DNA from: Deinococcus hopiensis KR-140
GTDB taxonomy: Bacteria > Deinococcota > Deinococci > Deinococcales > Deinococcaceae
Direction of reading: 5' to 3'
Assembly: GCA_943327755.2 (NCBI GenBank)
Contig: CALPYF020000023.1
Span: forward strand, 3,449 to 67,448
Length of the DNA stretch: 64,000 nt
Both the position numbers and the translations under genes were made by a program. Below are positions 23,344 to 32,859 of the stretch, piece by piece. Numbering within the stretch: the stretch's first letter is position 1; every line of letters begins with the position of its first letter. The notes below the pieces were generated by a model. The model made no database searches. It was not told the DNA's origin and saw only the letters and a list, made by a program, of their open reading frames with translations.

Positions 23344-24474
23344 TTAATCGTCGGAATACCAGAACGTTCCCTGCGGCCCCGAGCGCCGCACCTGCCCCTT
23401 GAGCGGCACCGCGGTGCCCGGCGGCACCGGCCCACTCCACCCGCACCCCACACACACCGCGTCCCACGGATGGAACGGGGAAGCCCGGCGCACCAGCGCC
23501 GACCACGTCGGCACCATGTACACGCTCCCCGCCCCGAAAAACACCGTCTCCTGACGGCACCCCGGGCAGGTGGCCACCACGCACAGGAACGACGTCAGCC
23601 GCGTGAACGCGTCCGGCACGTGCGCGTACACGAACGCCCGCGCCGTCCGATCCGCCTGCGCCTGCAGCGCAGCCGGATCGGGCTGCGGCGATCGCGCGGG
23701 ACGCGGCGGGCGGGGCGCGGGGACCTCCGCCGGAACCGGCGCGGCGGATGGCACCTTCAGGAAGGCCGCCACGCTCGCCTGCCGCGCCGCTTCCAGCTGC
23801 CGGCGCGCGTCCGCCTCCCGCGCCCGCTGCCGCTCCCGCGCGATCGCCCGCGCTTCACCCCGGCTGCGCGCCGCGTTCCCGCACCCACACGGCCGGCGCG
23901 AATACAGGTTCGTGTTCTCGACCTCCAGCACCAGCGGCCCCGACCGCAGCGCGGGTAGATCCCCGGCCACTTCCGCCCAGTTGACCGTCAGGCCCAGCGC
24001 CTTACTCTCCGGCACCTCGTGCCCGACCCGCACCTCGAACCCGAAGCGCACGGCGCCCGCCTCGTCCAGCACCGCCACGTCCAGCCGGTGCTCGCCCAGC
24101 GGCCACTCCTCGGTGACCCACCACCCCGGCCGGAGCGTGAACTGCTCCGCGCGGCCCTCGTGACACAGCGGGCAATTCAGGTGCAGCGTGAACTGCCGCT
24201 CGGTCCTGAGCCGCTCAGCGAGCGTCCGCTTGAACGCCCGGTGCGTGACGCTCTCTCCGGTCGCCGCGCAGCGGCCCTGCTCCAGGTGCCGGAAGTGCGC
24301 CGCGACCTCCACCACCTGCGCGCCCAGCCGCCGCTCGTGCGCGCGGACCGGCACGACCTCCTGCGCGCACCCCAGGCAGGTGTACCGCCCGGGCCCGGCG
24401 GTGACCGGATCGGCCACCTGTCCGCGGTCATCCAGGGCGTAGGGCACCCCGTGTTGCTCGCCCGGCCGTTTCAT
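23344..24474 (-). CDS. CoiA-like protein (competence CoiA-like nuclease family), 376 aa
   Basis: The N-terminus has a zinc-type CLGCAQEVVPVRAHE, a HFRHLE histidine pair and ESVTHRAFKRTLAERL, the usual front half of CoiA-like proteins. A nuclease-type strand pair follows (GEHRLDVAVLDE, FGFEVRVGHE). The C-terminus adds further Cys pairs (CVVATCPGCR ... CVGCGW). CoiA relatives act in natural transformation and recombination, and Deinococcus is naturally competent. The ATG has AGGAG immediately before it; an upstream start at 24519 is possible. Confidence 0.7.
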   Translation of the reverse strand: MKRPGEQHGVPYALDDRGQVADPVTAGPGRYTCLGCAQEVVPVRAHERRLGAQVVEVAAHFRHLEQGRCAATGESVTHRAFKRTLAERLRTERQFTLHLNCPLCHEGRAEQFTLRPGWWVTEEWPLGEHRLDVAVLDEAGAVRFGFEVRVGHEVPESKALGLTVNWAEVAGDLPALRSGPLVLEVENTNLYSRRPCGCGNAARSRGEARAIARERQRAREADARRQLEAARQASVAAFLKVPSAAPVPAEVPAPRPPRPARSPQPDPAALQAQADRTARAFVYAHVPDAFTRLTSFLCVVATCPGCRQETVFFGAGSVYMVPTWSALVRRASPFHPWDAVCVGCGWSGPVPPGTAVPLKGQVRRSGPQGTFWYSDD

Positions 24475-24516
24475 CCTCCGATTCAACCATGTCTGCCCGC
24501 GCCCCGCAGACGAAAA

Positions 24517-24537
24517 CACCCCACCAGAGGTGGGGTG
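24517..24537 (-). terminator. Rho-independent terminator
   Basis: A 9-bp stem CACCCCACC/GGTGGGGTG with a 3-nt loop, followed in minus sense by TTTTCG, 31 bp after the stop of the lipoprotein gene at 24568. Confidence 0.8.
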
Positions 24538-24567
24538 CGCAATCCTGGAGGAACCGGGAGCCCGGCC

Positions 24568-25008
24568 TTACTGGCTGGTGACCTTGGGTGTGTTCCCGGC
24601 CTTGACGACCGTCAGGTTCAGCGGGGTGATCAGCGCGGGACCGTTCACGTTGATCTTGGTGGGAAGGCTCTGGAAGTTCAGGGTGACCTTGCCCTTGCCC
24701 AGGACAGTCGCGCCGTCCTTGCTCATGCACGAGACGGTGATCACGGCCGTGCCGGTGGTGGCCGGGTCGTACATGACCGTGCTGGTCGCCACGGCGTTGG
24801 TGGTGGGTGTGGCGCCGCTCGTCGCGGCGGGGCGGTCGGTGAACGTCTCGATGTTGGCCTGCGTCAGGGGGCAGTAGGTGCCGTCCGCATGGGCGTAGGT
24901 GTCGACGGTCAGCACTTTCGCGCCGGCGGGCGCGCCGTTTTCACCGCAGCTGGTCATGACGAGGACAGCGCCGCTCAGCATGGCGGCCAGAGACATCAGG
25001 TTTTTCAT
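24568..25008 (-). CDS. Small lipoprotein, 146 aa
   Basis: A signal sequence with lipobox (MKNLMSLAAMLSGAVLVMTSC, Cys21) is followed by a beta-rich domain (ATSTVMYDPATTGTAVITVSC, then GKGKVTLNFQSLPTKI). The two Cys in the mature part may pair. SD AGGAGC before ATG and a clean terminator support expression. It is divergent from the DUF3187-like gene. Function unknown; likely anchored in the cell envelope. Confidence 0.75.
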   Translation of the reverse strand: MKNLMSLAAMLSGAVLVMTSCGENGAPAGAKVLTVDTYAHADGTYCPLTQANIETFTDRPAATSGATPTTNAVATSTVMYDPATTGTAVITVSCMSKDGATVLGKGKVTLNFQSLPTKINVNGPALITPLNLTVVKAGNTPKVTSQ

Positions 25009-25137
25009 GGGTGCTCCTGGGACTTGAGTGGGGGTTTGATGGTGTGGGCCAACAACTGCAGGAGCGCAGCGCAGGGGCAGTTCCTCGTGGGAAGGAACGG
25101 GGCGCCTGAGGCTGTGCATCCTCACTATCCTCAATTC

Positions 25138-25983
25138 GTGCTCACCGAACTGATGGCGGTGGGTGCGCTGGCCCTTCCCCCACATGAAGGCAGCGTGCTC
25201 ACGCAGGGTTACGACGTGCGACTGGGACCCCCACCCCTGAGCGCCGGCTGCGCCGTGGACAGCAGCCTTTCCCTGATCAACGAACACACGTTCCATATCG
25301 AGCCGGGCGGCGTGTCCGCACAACTGGACGTCGAGCGTCTCACCGGCCGCCTGGGTGCCCGCTGGGTGGATGAACGCGGGTGGGAGTGGGGCGCGCAGCT
25401 GAGTGCGCACCTGTATTCCGGCGGGCTGCTCGACCGGCCACTGAACGCCTACCACGACCTGATCGGCCTGGACCGGATCGTGGGTGAGCCGGGGCAGGCG
25501 GCCGTCACGGTCGCCGGGCAGGGCCGCACCGTCTCCTACCAGGGCGCGGCCCTGGCGCTCGGCACGCCGGAAGTGTCGGTGGGCCGCGCGTTCGGGAACC
25601 TGTGGCTCAAGGCGCAGCTGGGCACCGGGCTGGGCAGCCGGGCGTACTTCACGAACGTGGGTGCGTGGCGCGCGGCGCTCAGCGCTGGCGTCGAGCAGGC
25701 GCGGTGGGGCGTGGCCGCGCAGGTCACGGCGCCGCTCGTCGCCGGGGACCTGGCGCACCTGGGCGTGCGGCCCTCGGCGGCGGTGTCCGGCTGGGCGCAG
25801 CTCTCCCCTCCCCTGCGCGTGTCGGTGGAGGCGCGTACGAGTCCGTTCGCGCAGGCGGGATTCTTCAGCCGCCCGGTGGTGTCGCTGCAACTGGCGTGGC
25901 GGGGCGTGACCTTCCAGGAGGATCTGCGCGCGCCGCTTCCGGACGTGGCGTTCGGCGTGGCGGCGTCCTGGCGCTGCCGCTGA
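25138..25983 (+). CDS. DUF3187-like outer-membrane protein, 281 aa
   Basis: The coherent frame runs to TGA 25983. It has repeated amphipathic beta strands (GARWVDERGWEWGAQLSAHLY, LWLKAQLGTGLGSRAYF, VVSLQLAWRGVTF) and ends in an aromatic-type C-terminal strand with AASWRCR, as expected for a small beta-barrel. The wording SGGLLDRPLNAYHDLIGL resembles DUF3187 proteins. The start is uncertain: GTG 25138 is used, ATG 25153 or GTG 25114 are alternatives, and no clear signal peptide is seen with any of them. Confidence 0.55.
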   Translation: MLTELMAVGALALPPHEGSVLTQGYDVRLGPPPLSAGCAVDSSLSLINEHTFHIEPGGVSAQLDVERLTGRLGARWVDERGWEWGAQLSAHLYSGGLLDRPLNAYHDLIGLDRIVGEPGQAAVTVAGQGRTVSYQGAALALGTPEVSVGRAFGNLWLKAQLGTGLGSRAYFTNVGAWRAALSAGVEQARWGVAAQVTAPLVAGDLAHLGVRPSAAVSGWAQLSPPLRVSVEARTSPFAQAGFFSRPVVSLQLAWRGVTFQEDLRAPLPDVAFGVAASWRCR

Positions 25984-25996
25984 AGATCAGACGAAC

Positions 25997-26027
25997 GTGG
26001 CCCGCCCGTTCCCCACGGGCGGGCCAC
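25997..26027. terminator. Bidirectional terminator
   Basis: A perfect 12-bp stem GTGGCCCGCCCG/CGGGCGGGCCAC with a 7-nt loop, between convergent genes ending at 25983 and 26044. Confidence 0.8.
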
Positions 26028-26043
26028 CTGTGCGGGGTGAGCG

Positions 26044-28053
26044 TCAGGGCAGGGTGAGGGTACCGAGGTCGCTCGTCTGGCCTTCGGTCACCTGGACGCC
26101 CAGCTGCCGCTGCGCTTCGCCCGCGCTGACCTGACCGTCGCGGTTGGTGTCGCGGGTGAGGGTGAGGGTCGCGTCGCCGCCGGGCAGGAAGGCCGTGAAG
26201 CGCAGGTCGGCCCCGACAGCGGGTGAGAAGGTCTTGCCGCCCATGGTGAGGTGCAGCAGCGCCGCGGCGGGCGCCTGGTTCGCGGCGATGCCGAGCGCGG
26301 CCACGGGGTTGATGACGCCCGCGCCGGTCTTGGCGTCCCGGCCGAGGTCGTGCACGTCGTTGGCGGTGGCGATCAGCCGCTCGCGGGCAGCCTGGGGGGT
26401 GGTCACGACGCCCTTGGCGAACATCAGGGCGGCCACGGCGCTCACGACGGGCGCGGCGGCGCTCGTTCCGGCGAAGAAGGTCACTTCCGGCTGCTGACGC
26501 GAGTAGTCCCAGCCGGTGGTGGGCAGCGCGTCGGGCACGGTGAAGGTGCCCTGGCTGGTCTGCACGCTCAGGCCGTTGTTGTACGTCATGCCGTCCCAGT
26601 CGCTGCCGCCGGGCGCGGCGAGCGTCACGCGGTCGTTCGCCTGGGAGTAGGTGCTGGGCACGAAGTGCCGCTGGGCGTCGAGGGTGAGCGCGCCGACGCT
26701 GACGGCGTCCGGACAGGACGCGGGGTAGCTGCGGGCGGCGCTGCCGTCGTTCCCGGCGCTGGCCACGACCAGGGCGCCCAGGGCGGTGGCGGCCGCGACG
26801 TCCGCGCAGATGGCGGGCTGCGCGCTGCCGGCAGCGTTGCCGCCGAGGCTGAGGTTGATCACGCGGGCCGGGTGCGGGTTGGTGTAGGTGACGCCGCCGA
26901 GGGTGACGCTTTCACCGGCGGCGTACCGGATCGCGAGGCCCGCGCGGAACATGTCGCCGCTGCCGTCCGCGTTCAGCACGCGCAGGTTGAGGAGTTTCAC
27001 GTTCGCGTCGGTCACGCCGCCCACGAGGCCGGTGCCAGCGCCAGGCCCGTGGCGTTTGGCGGCGATCGCGCCAGCGACGGCCGTGCCGTGACTGAAGCCC
27101 TGGTCGCCCGGGTCGCTGACGGCTTCCGCTGCGCCCGCCGCGAAGTTCAGGGCGCCGTCGCGGTGCAGCTGGCCGTCCAGGTCGGGGTGCTGGGTCTGCA
27201 CGCCGGTATCGAGGACGGCAACGGTGACGCTGTTGGGGTAGGTGCGTGGCTGGTCGGCCTGCACGGCGGCGTAGTTCAGGAAGCCGTAGTTCCATTCGGC
27301 TGGGGCGAGTTCGTCGCCGGGCAGCCAGGCCTGCGGGAGCACGCCGGGCTGGGCGGCGGCGCCCGCGGCGTGCACGGGCAGGTTCGGCTCGGCGCGCAGG
27401 ACGTTCGGGTCGGTCCGCAGGGCGTTCAGGGCCGAGGGGACGTTGGTGACGCGCAGCAGTTGGGTGCGGCTGGTGGCGGCCAGGGCCTGCGCGCCGCCGA
27501 GGGCCTGGAGGGTCTGGGCCTGCAGGAAGGGCTGCCCGCTGCGCAGCGACTGGCTGCTGAGGCCCGCGCGGTAGGTCACGATGACCTCCTGCGTGGCGGC
27601 GCCCTGCGCGCTGAGGGCCGGCGCGGTGGCCTGGCGGATGCTGAGCGCGGCCGTGGTGGCGGCGCTGATCTGCCCGGTGACGCGGTTGAGGGGACGGCGC
27701 ACGTCGACCGTCTGGGTGCCGCTGCTGCCGCGGGCGGTGAGCACGGCGCGCAGTTCCGGCTGGCTGGCGTTGCGGTCGAGGCCGTCCAGGGGCGCGGCGT
27801 GCATGGTGACGGTGGCGCTGGTGGTGGTCAGGGGCGTGCTCAGGCTCAGCCAGCTGGCGTCCGTGCTCAGGGCGTACCCGCCGGGGACGGTCAGGGTGCC
27901 GGTGTTGCCGGTGAGGGTCAGGGTGCTGGGGAGGTTCGTTTCGGGCTGCGGTTGAGGCTGGGGCTGGGGCGTGGTGGTCGTGCCGCCGCCGCCGCAAGCG
28001 GTGAGGGCGAGGGTCAGCAGGGTCAGGACGCTCAGGGCAGAACGGGTCGGCAT
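26044..28053 (-). CDS. Subtilisin-like (S8) serine protease, lipoprotein, 669 aa
   Basis: Lipobox at the N-terminus (LTLALTAC, Cys20) then a Gly/Thr/Pro-Gln linker. Catalytic triad of S8: Asp282 in AVLDTGVQTQHPDLDG, His322 in FSHGTAVAGAIA, Ser531 in FFAGTSAAAPVV; oxyanion Asn435 in ASAGNDGS. A propeptide-type region precedes the catalytic domain. The last 80 residues form a beta-type domain including DTNRDGQVSAGEAQRQ, a dockerin/EF-hand-like calcium loop. It should be an envelope-anchored, processed extracellular protease. It is monocistronic. Confidence 0.9.
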   Translation of the reverse strand: MPTRSALSVLTLLTLALTACGGGGTTTTPQPQPQPQPETNLPSTLTLTGNTGTLTVPGGYALSTDASWLSLSTPLTTTSATVTMHAAPLDGLDRNASQPELRAVLTARGSSGTQTVDVRRPLNRVTGQISAATTAALSIRQATAPALSAQGAATQEVIVTYRAGLSSQSLRSGQPFLQAQTLQALGGAQALAATSRTQLLRVTNVPSALNALRTDPNVLRAEPNLPVHAAGAAAQPGVLPQAWLPGDELAPAEWNYGFLNYAAVQADQPRTYPNSVTVAVLDTGVQTQHPDLDGQLHRDGALNFAAGAAEAVSDPGDQGFSHGTAVAGAIAAKRHGPGAGTGLVGGVTDANVKLLNLRVLNADGSGDMFRAGLAIRYAAGESVTLGGVTYTNPHPARVINLSLGGNAAGSAQPAICADVAAATALGALVVASAGNDGSAARSYPASCPDAVSVGALTLDAQRHFVPSTYSQANDRVTLAAPGGSDWDGMTYNNGLSVQTSQGTFTVPDALPTTGWDYSRQQPEVTFFAGTSAAAPVVSAVAALMFAKGVVTTPQAARERLIATANDVHDLGRDAKTGAGVINPVAALGIAANQAPAAALLHLTMGGKTFSPAVGADLRFTAFLPGGDATLTLTRDTNRDGQVSAGEAQRQLGVQVTEGQTSDLGTLTLP

Positions 28054-28156
28054 GGCAGGTCTCCGTGGGGTGAGTGGGGGCTATGGGATGTGGGGCCCAG
28101 CGGGCTACCGTCACCATAGAAGCCGTGCCTTACGAATTCCATTCAAGTCATGCAAT

Positions 28157-28188
28157 GAGGGCCGCCTGCGTCATCTCAGGCGGCCCTC
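28157..28188. terminator. Hairpin, probable terminator
   Basis: A perfect 12-bp stem GAGGGCCGCCTG/CAGGCGGCCCTC with an 8-nt loop, 26 bp past the stop at 28214 of the copy-10 operon. Confidence 0.7.
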
Positions 28189-28213
28189 GGGGCTCGGGTG
28201 TGCTATAGGCGCG

Positions 28214-28576
28214 TCACGGGTCGTGCGGGGTGTCCGGATCTCCGGTGAGGCTGGGCAGCGCGACACGCTGGAAGTCCCCCAGGACACTGATGAGCAGCCG
28301 GGCTGTTCCGGCAGCGGCGTGGCGGTTGCCGCCCTGACTGGCGTCGAGCTGGGGCAGCGCGGCGGTGAGGTCGCGCCGCTGCTGCTCGATCCAGTCGGGC
28401 TGGAGGGTGGCAGGCAGGTCGCCGGGCACGCTCAGGTGCGCGCGCAGGGCCGCGACGAGGCCGTTCGTGGCGCGCAGGCGCTCGGCCTCGGCGGCGCGCA
28501 GGACCGGCACGTCCCGCGCGGCCATGCAGGCCAGTTCAGCGGCGTCGTACGCGGCCAGCCACTCGCGGAGCGTCAT
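28214..28576 (-). CDS. Hypothetical helical protein, 120 aa
   Basis: Third gene of the copy-10 operon, its ATG overlapping the upstream stop. Predicted all-helical (LREWLAAYDAAELACMAARD, ERLRATNGLVAALRAHL). No known motif. Strict translational coupling across the three genes suggests the products function together. Confidence 0.75.
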   Translation of the reverse strand: MTLREWLAAYDAAELACMAARDVPVLRAAEAERLRATNGLVAALRAHLSVPGDLPATLQPDWIEQQRRDLTAALPQLDASQGGNRHAAAGTARLLISVLGDFQRVALPSLTGDPDTPHDP

Positions 28577-29190
28577 GGGCGCACCCCGGCCTGGAACTGG
28601 GTCAGGAGCCGGAGGCTGATGGCCCGGGCTGTTTCCAGGTGGTCGCAGTTGATGCCGTACCGCGCCTCGGCACCCTGAGGGTGGGTGAGGGTCAGGGTCC
28701 AGCCGGCGGGGCCGCTGAGCCACTGCGGTTCGGTGAGGCGCAGTTGGGTGCCGTCCGCCTCGTCCCGGGCGTACACCGCCCGGTAGGAGCCGTTGGGGAG
28801 GGGCTGGTCGGCGCGGTACCAGCCCAGTCGGCGGCCGGTGAGGGTCACGGCGCAGTGGGTGCCGAGCAGGTGTTCGGCGCGGTCGGGGCGGATGCGGCCC
28901 CGGGCGAGTTCGGTGCGCAGGATGAATTCCTGGAACTCGCGGGGTTTGAGGGTGTGGCGCGGAAAGTGGCGGGGGCCGCGGTTAAGGCGCCAGTGCGCGC
29001 CGCACGCGGCGCAGTACGCGGCGGCGTTGGTGTGGGGGCGGCCCCGGGCGGTGTGGGCGGGGGCCGGGCAGGTGCAGGGCGAGCCGAGGGCCGGGTCGAT
29101 GCACCGCTGCTCGTTGCGTTCGTACTCGCCTGGGGTGAGGGTGCGGCCTGGGGCGGGTGTGACGGGCGGACCGGCTTCGGCGCTGGTCAT
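28573..29190 (-). CDS. Hypothetical zinc-binding protein, 205 aa
   Basis: The N-terminal part carries clustered Cys/His (CIDPALGSPCTCPAPAH, then AAYCAACGAHWRLN), a likely zinc ribbon. The rest has LKPREFQEFILRTELARGRI and a beta-rich C-terminus. The first region resembles the Cys-rich domains of phage and plasmid proteins that bind nucleic acid. Middle gene of an overlapping three-gene operon. Confidence 0.7.
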   Translation of the reverse strand: MTSAEAGPPVTPAPGRTLTPGEYERNEQRCIDPALGSPCTCPAPAHTARGRPHTNAAAYCAACGAHWRLNRGPRHFPRHTLKPREFQEFILRTELARGRIRPDRAEHLLGTHCAVTLTGRRLGWYRADQPLPNGSYRAVYARDEADGTQLRLTEPQWLSGPAGWTLTLTHPQGAEARYGINCDHLETARAISLRLLTQFQAGVRP

Positions 29191-29717
29191 GGCGTGCGCT
29201 CGCCGGTGAGCCAGGGCAGGAGACTGAAGGCCTGATCGACGGACGCGGCGTAGCTGAGCAGCGCGGTGCCGTAGGGGGTGAAGACGTACGTTTCGAAGTA
29301 TGGTCCGCTCCGGCACAGGTCCACGGGGTAGATGCTGATGCCGCTGCCGGTGAGGTAGGGGGTGTCGCAGGGGCGCGCGCCGAGGTCGGTCGCGTCGCGC
29401 AGCAGGGCGCGGGCTGCCGCTGCGGGCAGGTGGGTGTCCATCAGGGGCGCGGCGGCCTGTTCGCCGTGCTCGTAGTCGTGTTCGGCGGCGCGCCACAGTT
29501 GGGGCATGATCGCCTGGGCGGCGCGGGTGAGTTCGGCGGCGGTGCCGGTCAGGACGGTGGCGTGCGGGCCGCTGTGCAGTTGCAGTTGGCCCAGGCCGGG
29601 TGCGTGGGGGGTGAACATGAGGGTGGCGAAGGAGTAGGCGCCGGGATGCTCGGTGGTGTGGGCACCGGCGGCGGTGAGGACCGCCTTGATGGCGTCGGAC
29701 GGGGTGGTTGCAGTCAT
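29187..29717 (-). CDS. Hypothetical protein, 176 aa
   Basis: First gene of the copy-10 operon. It has a beta-rich N-terminus (AYSFATLMFTPHAPGLGQLQ), a helical middle (AAELTRAAQAIMPQLWRAAE) and a C-terminal segment with CDTPYLTGSGISIYPVDLC. Family not recognised. Coupled by ATGA to the zinc-binding protein gene. Confidence 0.75.
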   Translation of the reverse strand: MTATTPSDAIKAVLTAAGAHTTEHPGAYSFATLMFTPHAPGLGQLQLHSGPHATVLTGTAAELTRAAQAIMPQLWRAAEHDYEHGEQAAAPLMDTHLPAAAARALLRDATDLGARPCDTPYLTGSGISIYPVDLCRSGPYFETYVFTPYGTALLSYAASVDQAFSLLPWLTGERTP

Positions 29718-29741
29718 GGGGGCTCCTGTGGGGGGACGCGG

Positions 29742-30071
29742 CTACTTGCCAGAGTTTACCACGTAATATGTAGAATGGTCAATCGGAGTGGAGGACGCAT
29801 CCCGCCCCTGCGGACTTCCAGGCGCGACAGTCCGCACCAACCCACCCGGCCCCTCGAACCCCACGCACGTCAGTCCCCGCGACCGGGAGGCGCGCTCGAT
29901 CACCCAGCCGCTCGCCCGCAGACCCGCCAGGACCCGCTGCACCCGCGACGGGCTCTCCCCCAACTCCTCCCCCAGGGCCTGCACACTGACGTGACTCGGC
30001 CCAGACAGCAGGCGCACCAGCACCGCGCCCGTGAGTTCCGCCGCGCCCCGCGCACTCGGTGGCCGCTTCAC
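29742..30071 (-). CDS. Winged-helix regulator-like protein, 109 aa
   Basis: GTG start. ELTGAVLVRLLSGPSHVSVQ, then ALGEELGESPSRVQRVLAGL and RASGWVIERA make a clear winged helix. The C-terminus reads straight through promoter copy 10 and stops just beyond its -10 (YYVVNSGK). The gene therefore overlaps the promoter of the next operon and could read through into it. Possible local regulator. Confidence 0.65.
   Translation of the reverse strand: MKRPPSARGAAELTGAVLVRLLSGPSHVSVQALGEELGESPSRVQRVLAGLRASGWVIERASRSRGLTCVGFEGPGGLVRTVAPGSPQGRDASSTPIDHSTYYVVNSGK
29753..29782 (-). promoter_or_regulatory. Promoter module, copy 10
   Basis: -35 TTGACC (29777-29782), 18 bp spacer ending CGTGG, -10 TAAACT (29753-29758). 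The short leader lacks the GCAAGA hairpin but has AGGAGCCCCC. It drives 29717 to 28214. Confidence 0.85.
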
Positions 30072-30098
30072 GGCGCCGCCCAGACCAGGCGCGTCACG

Positions 30099-30623
30099 TC
30101 AGCGGCCCTTGCGGCGCACGTCCCCAGACCGCGCTGCGGGCGCCGCCTCGATCATCAGCCCGGCCAACGCCAGCACGGCCGGCGGCAGGCCCGCGTGCGC
30201 CGCCTGCGTCGCCCGCTCCGCATCGGCCACCGTGAAGACGATCAGGCCCACGCGGACGTCCGTGCTGTACTCCGCCCGCAGCGCCCCGCGCGCCGGATGG
30301 GCCAGGGACAGGGCGTAATCCGAGACCGGCGTGAGCGTCCAGTCGCCCACCTGCGTCATCCCCACGCCGCGCACGCCTTCGATCGCGTCCACCACCGGGC
30401 GGTACTTGGGATCAGCGCTCGCCCGGCGCAGCAGCGCCGCCACCCGCCGCGCCGCGAGCGGCCGCGTGAAGAGGAACGCGCCCAGGTCCGTGCCGCTGAC
30501 GCGGTTGGTGACTTGCCCCGCGCGGTAGGACACGCACCCCACCTCACTCGCCAGCATCTGGAGCGTGCTCTTGCTGAGTGCCCGGAGGTGGGCCGTGAGG
30601 GCTGACTTCGTCGTGGGTTTCAT
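30099..30623 (-). CDS. Hypothetical protein, 174 aa
   Basis: A basic, helical N-terminus (KPTTKSALTAHLRALSKSTLQML), a central mixed region (LGAFLFTRPLAARRVAALLRRA) and a C-terminal basic tail (ARSGDVRRKGR). It lies 27 bp before the winged-helix gene and 145 bp after the helicase gene on the same strand. No family recognised. Confidence 0.65.
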   Translation of the reverse strand: MKPTTKSALTAHLRALSKSTLQMLASEVGCVSYRAGQVTNRVSGTDLGAFLFTRPLAARRVAALLRRASADPKYRPVVDAIEGVRGVGMTQVGDWTLTPVSDYALSLAHPARGALRAEYSTDVRVGLIVFTVADAERATQAAHAGLPPAVLALAGLMIEAAPAARSGDVRRKGR

Positions 30624-30768
30624 TGGACTCCAGTCCCGCCGGTCAATGGGTGGCGGGGGCCGCGTGGGACGGCGCAGATTCAGAATTCGGTCGGCACCCT
30701 GTGGGCGGGTGAGGTCAGGTGGAGTGTACCGGTCGGCGGCGCGCGCCCGCAACGCGCCGCCCGGAACC

Positions 30769-32859
30769 TCAGTACCCGGCGCTGACGCTCGACGCCAGCG
30801 CCCGCAACTCCAGGTCGCCCGCCGCGAGGCGCGCGGCCAGGACGTGCTTACACAGCCGCGTGCGGCGGTGATCGGGGCAGTCGCAGCCATCATCCTGCAC
30901 GGCGTGCGCCTGCGCGCCGCCCGTGACCGTCACGCCGCGCCCGGCAGGGGTGACGGTGAGGAACGTGGCGCGCACCAGCCGCACCGGATCGACCTCGCCG
31001 CCCACCGCGTAGCGCCGCGCCGCCCGGTCCGGCCGCGCCGGAGGCTCGCGCCCGATCACCCCCAGCGTGCTCACCAGGAAGCGCGCCTCAGCCACCCAGC
31101 GGTCCGCTCGCCCCGCCCCTACGCTCGCCGTGAGCCCTGCCGGATCGGCCTCGGCCAGCGCCTCCAGGTTCGGGACGCCTGCCAGCCGCAGGGCGCGCAG
31201 GTGCGCCGGACCCACCCCACGCAGCAGGCTGAGCGTCGCGCCGTCCAGATCCGTCTGCGCGCGCAGCATCGCCGCCACCAGCCGCAGGCGCAGCTGCGCC
31301 GGACGCCACGCCGCCCAGGCCTCCACGATCCGCAGCGTCGCGTCCCGCAGCGCCGCGACCGCGCCGGGGTACACCCCGAACGCATCGGCGACCTCAGCGT
31401 CGGTGTTGTGGCACGAGCCGTGCAGCAGCGCCGCGCCGCAGCACACCTCGGGACTGGGCGAAACTCCAGCGTCCAGCAGCGCACTTGGCACGCCCGCCAG
31501 CGTGGCGTCCAGCGCGGCCCGGGCCGTCCACGCTTCCAGGCCCGGCACGCCCAGCTGCGCCGCGCCGCCCGCCTGAACCGCCCGCAGCAGCACGTCGAAG
31601 GGCGCGTCACTGTCCGTGACATCCCGCGCGCCCGCGACCACGTGCACGGGCAGCAGGCAGCGGGCCGCAACCTGCCCCAGCGGCGTGACGCTCAGCCGCC
31701 CCTGTTCATCCCGGCTCAGGCCCCCCTGCTCGATCAGGGCGCTGATCGCGCCTTGCACCTGGAACTGCCCGGTGAACGCCGCGAAGGTCTGCGCTGCCAG
31801 GCGCGCCAGCTACGCCTCGGTCCGGCCGTACCCGCCCGCCACGCTGCCCAGCAGGAAGTCCTGCGCGGCCGCCTCCGCCCCCAGGGCGCTGCGCAGCGGC
31901 TCGAAGTCCGGCGTGACGTACTCCTCCGGACGCTCCTGCGCCGTGCCGATCACCGTCACGTGCCCCGGGGGACCGCCGGCGTGCCGTCCGGCGCGTCCGG
32001 CGCGCTGCCACGCACTGACCCGGCTCAGGGGCAGCGCCCGCGCCCCTTCCCAGCGCGTGAGGTCGTACAGCACCACGTGTTCGCAGGGGAGGTTCACGCC
32101 GAGTTCGAGGGTTGGGGTGGCGACCAGCGCCTGAAGGTCACCGCGCCGGAACGCCGCCTCCGCCGCCTCGCGGGTCTGCGCGCTCAGACCGGCGTGGTGC
32201 GCGTGGGCCGCGACGCCCCGGTCGGTGAGGTCGGCGGCCAGGGCGTCCGCGCGCCGCCGGGCGTGCGTGAAGATCAGGGTTGGGCCCGGGCGGCTGCGCA
32301 GCGCGTCTTGCAGGGCCGCCGGCTTGTGCCGCGCGGCCGGGACAGTCCGGGCGTGCCAGTGCAGCGGCGTGCGCCGCGGCCGGTCAGGCAGGTGCGCCGC
32401 GCCCAGCCACGCGCGCAGGGTCTCCGGGTCGCCCACTGTGGCACTCAGCGCCATGACGCGCAGCAGCGGGTAGGCCGCGCGCAGGCGCGTCACGGCGCCG
32501 TCCAGGCGCGGGCCCCGTACCGGGTCGGCGAGCAGATGCACCTCGTCGGCGATGAGCAGCCGCGCCGCCGCGAGCCAGTGGTGGTGCCGGCGCCACGCGC
32601 GGGAGATCAGGTCGAGCCGCTCGGGCGTCAGGATCAGGACCTGCGCGTCCTGGTACGCCCGCGCGCGGGTGTCACTCGTGAAAGCGCGCACGGTGACACC
32701 CGGCAGCGCCGCGCCCCACTCCAGTTCCAGTTCGGCCGCCAGCGCCTTGAGAGGCACGCACACCAGGACGCGCCCACCACTGCTGAGCACCTCGGCGGCC
32801 TCCTGACGTGCCGTCCAGGTCTTCCCGGTGCCGGTCGGCCAGGTGATCAGGCAGTGCAT
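30769..32859 (-). pseudogene. Ski2/Hel308-like DEAD-box helicase with SWIM finger, interrupted by in-frame TAG
   Basis: The N-terminal part has the full superfamily-2 set: Walker A WPTGTGKT, LIADEVHLL (DEVH motif II), VMALSATVGD (motif III), LIFTHARRRADALA (motif IV), ATPTLELGVNLPCEHVV and QRAGRAGR (motif VI). At 31810-31812 a TAG ends this frame after GGYGRTEA. The same frame then continues with LARLAAQTFAAFTG, a helix-hairpin-helix-like SLLRGVGPAHLRALRLAGV, and a C-terminal SWIM zinc finger (CDCPDHRRTRLCKH). The whole frame is 697 codons. It overlaps the TGT-like gene upstream by 13 bp. Nonsense mutation, readthrough or sequencing error are all possible. Confidence 0.75.

Noticed and set aside
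24019..25137. Long open frame on the plus strand upstream of the DUF3187-like gene
   Set aside because: It runs antisense to the CoiA-like and lipoprotein genes, which have clear motifs and a terminator. The first part is shadow sequence of GC-rich DNA.
26251..28119. 622-codon plus-strand frame
   Set aside because: Antisense to the subtilase gene; Gly/Ala/Arg-rich shadow.
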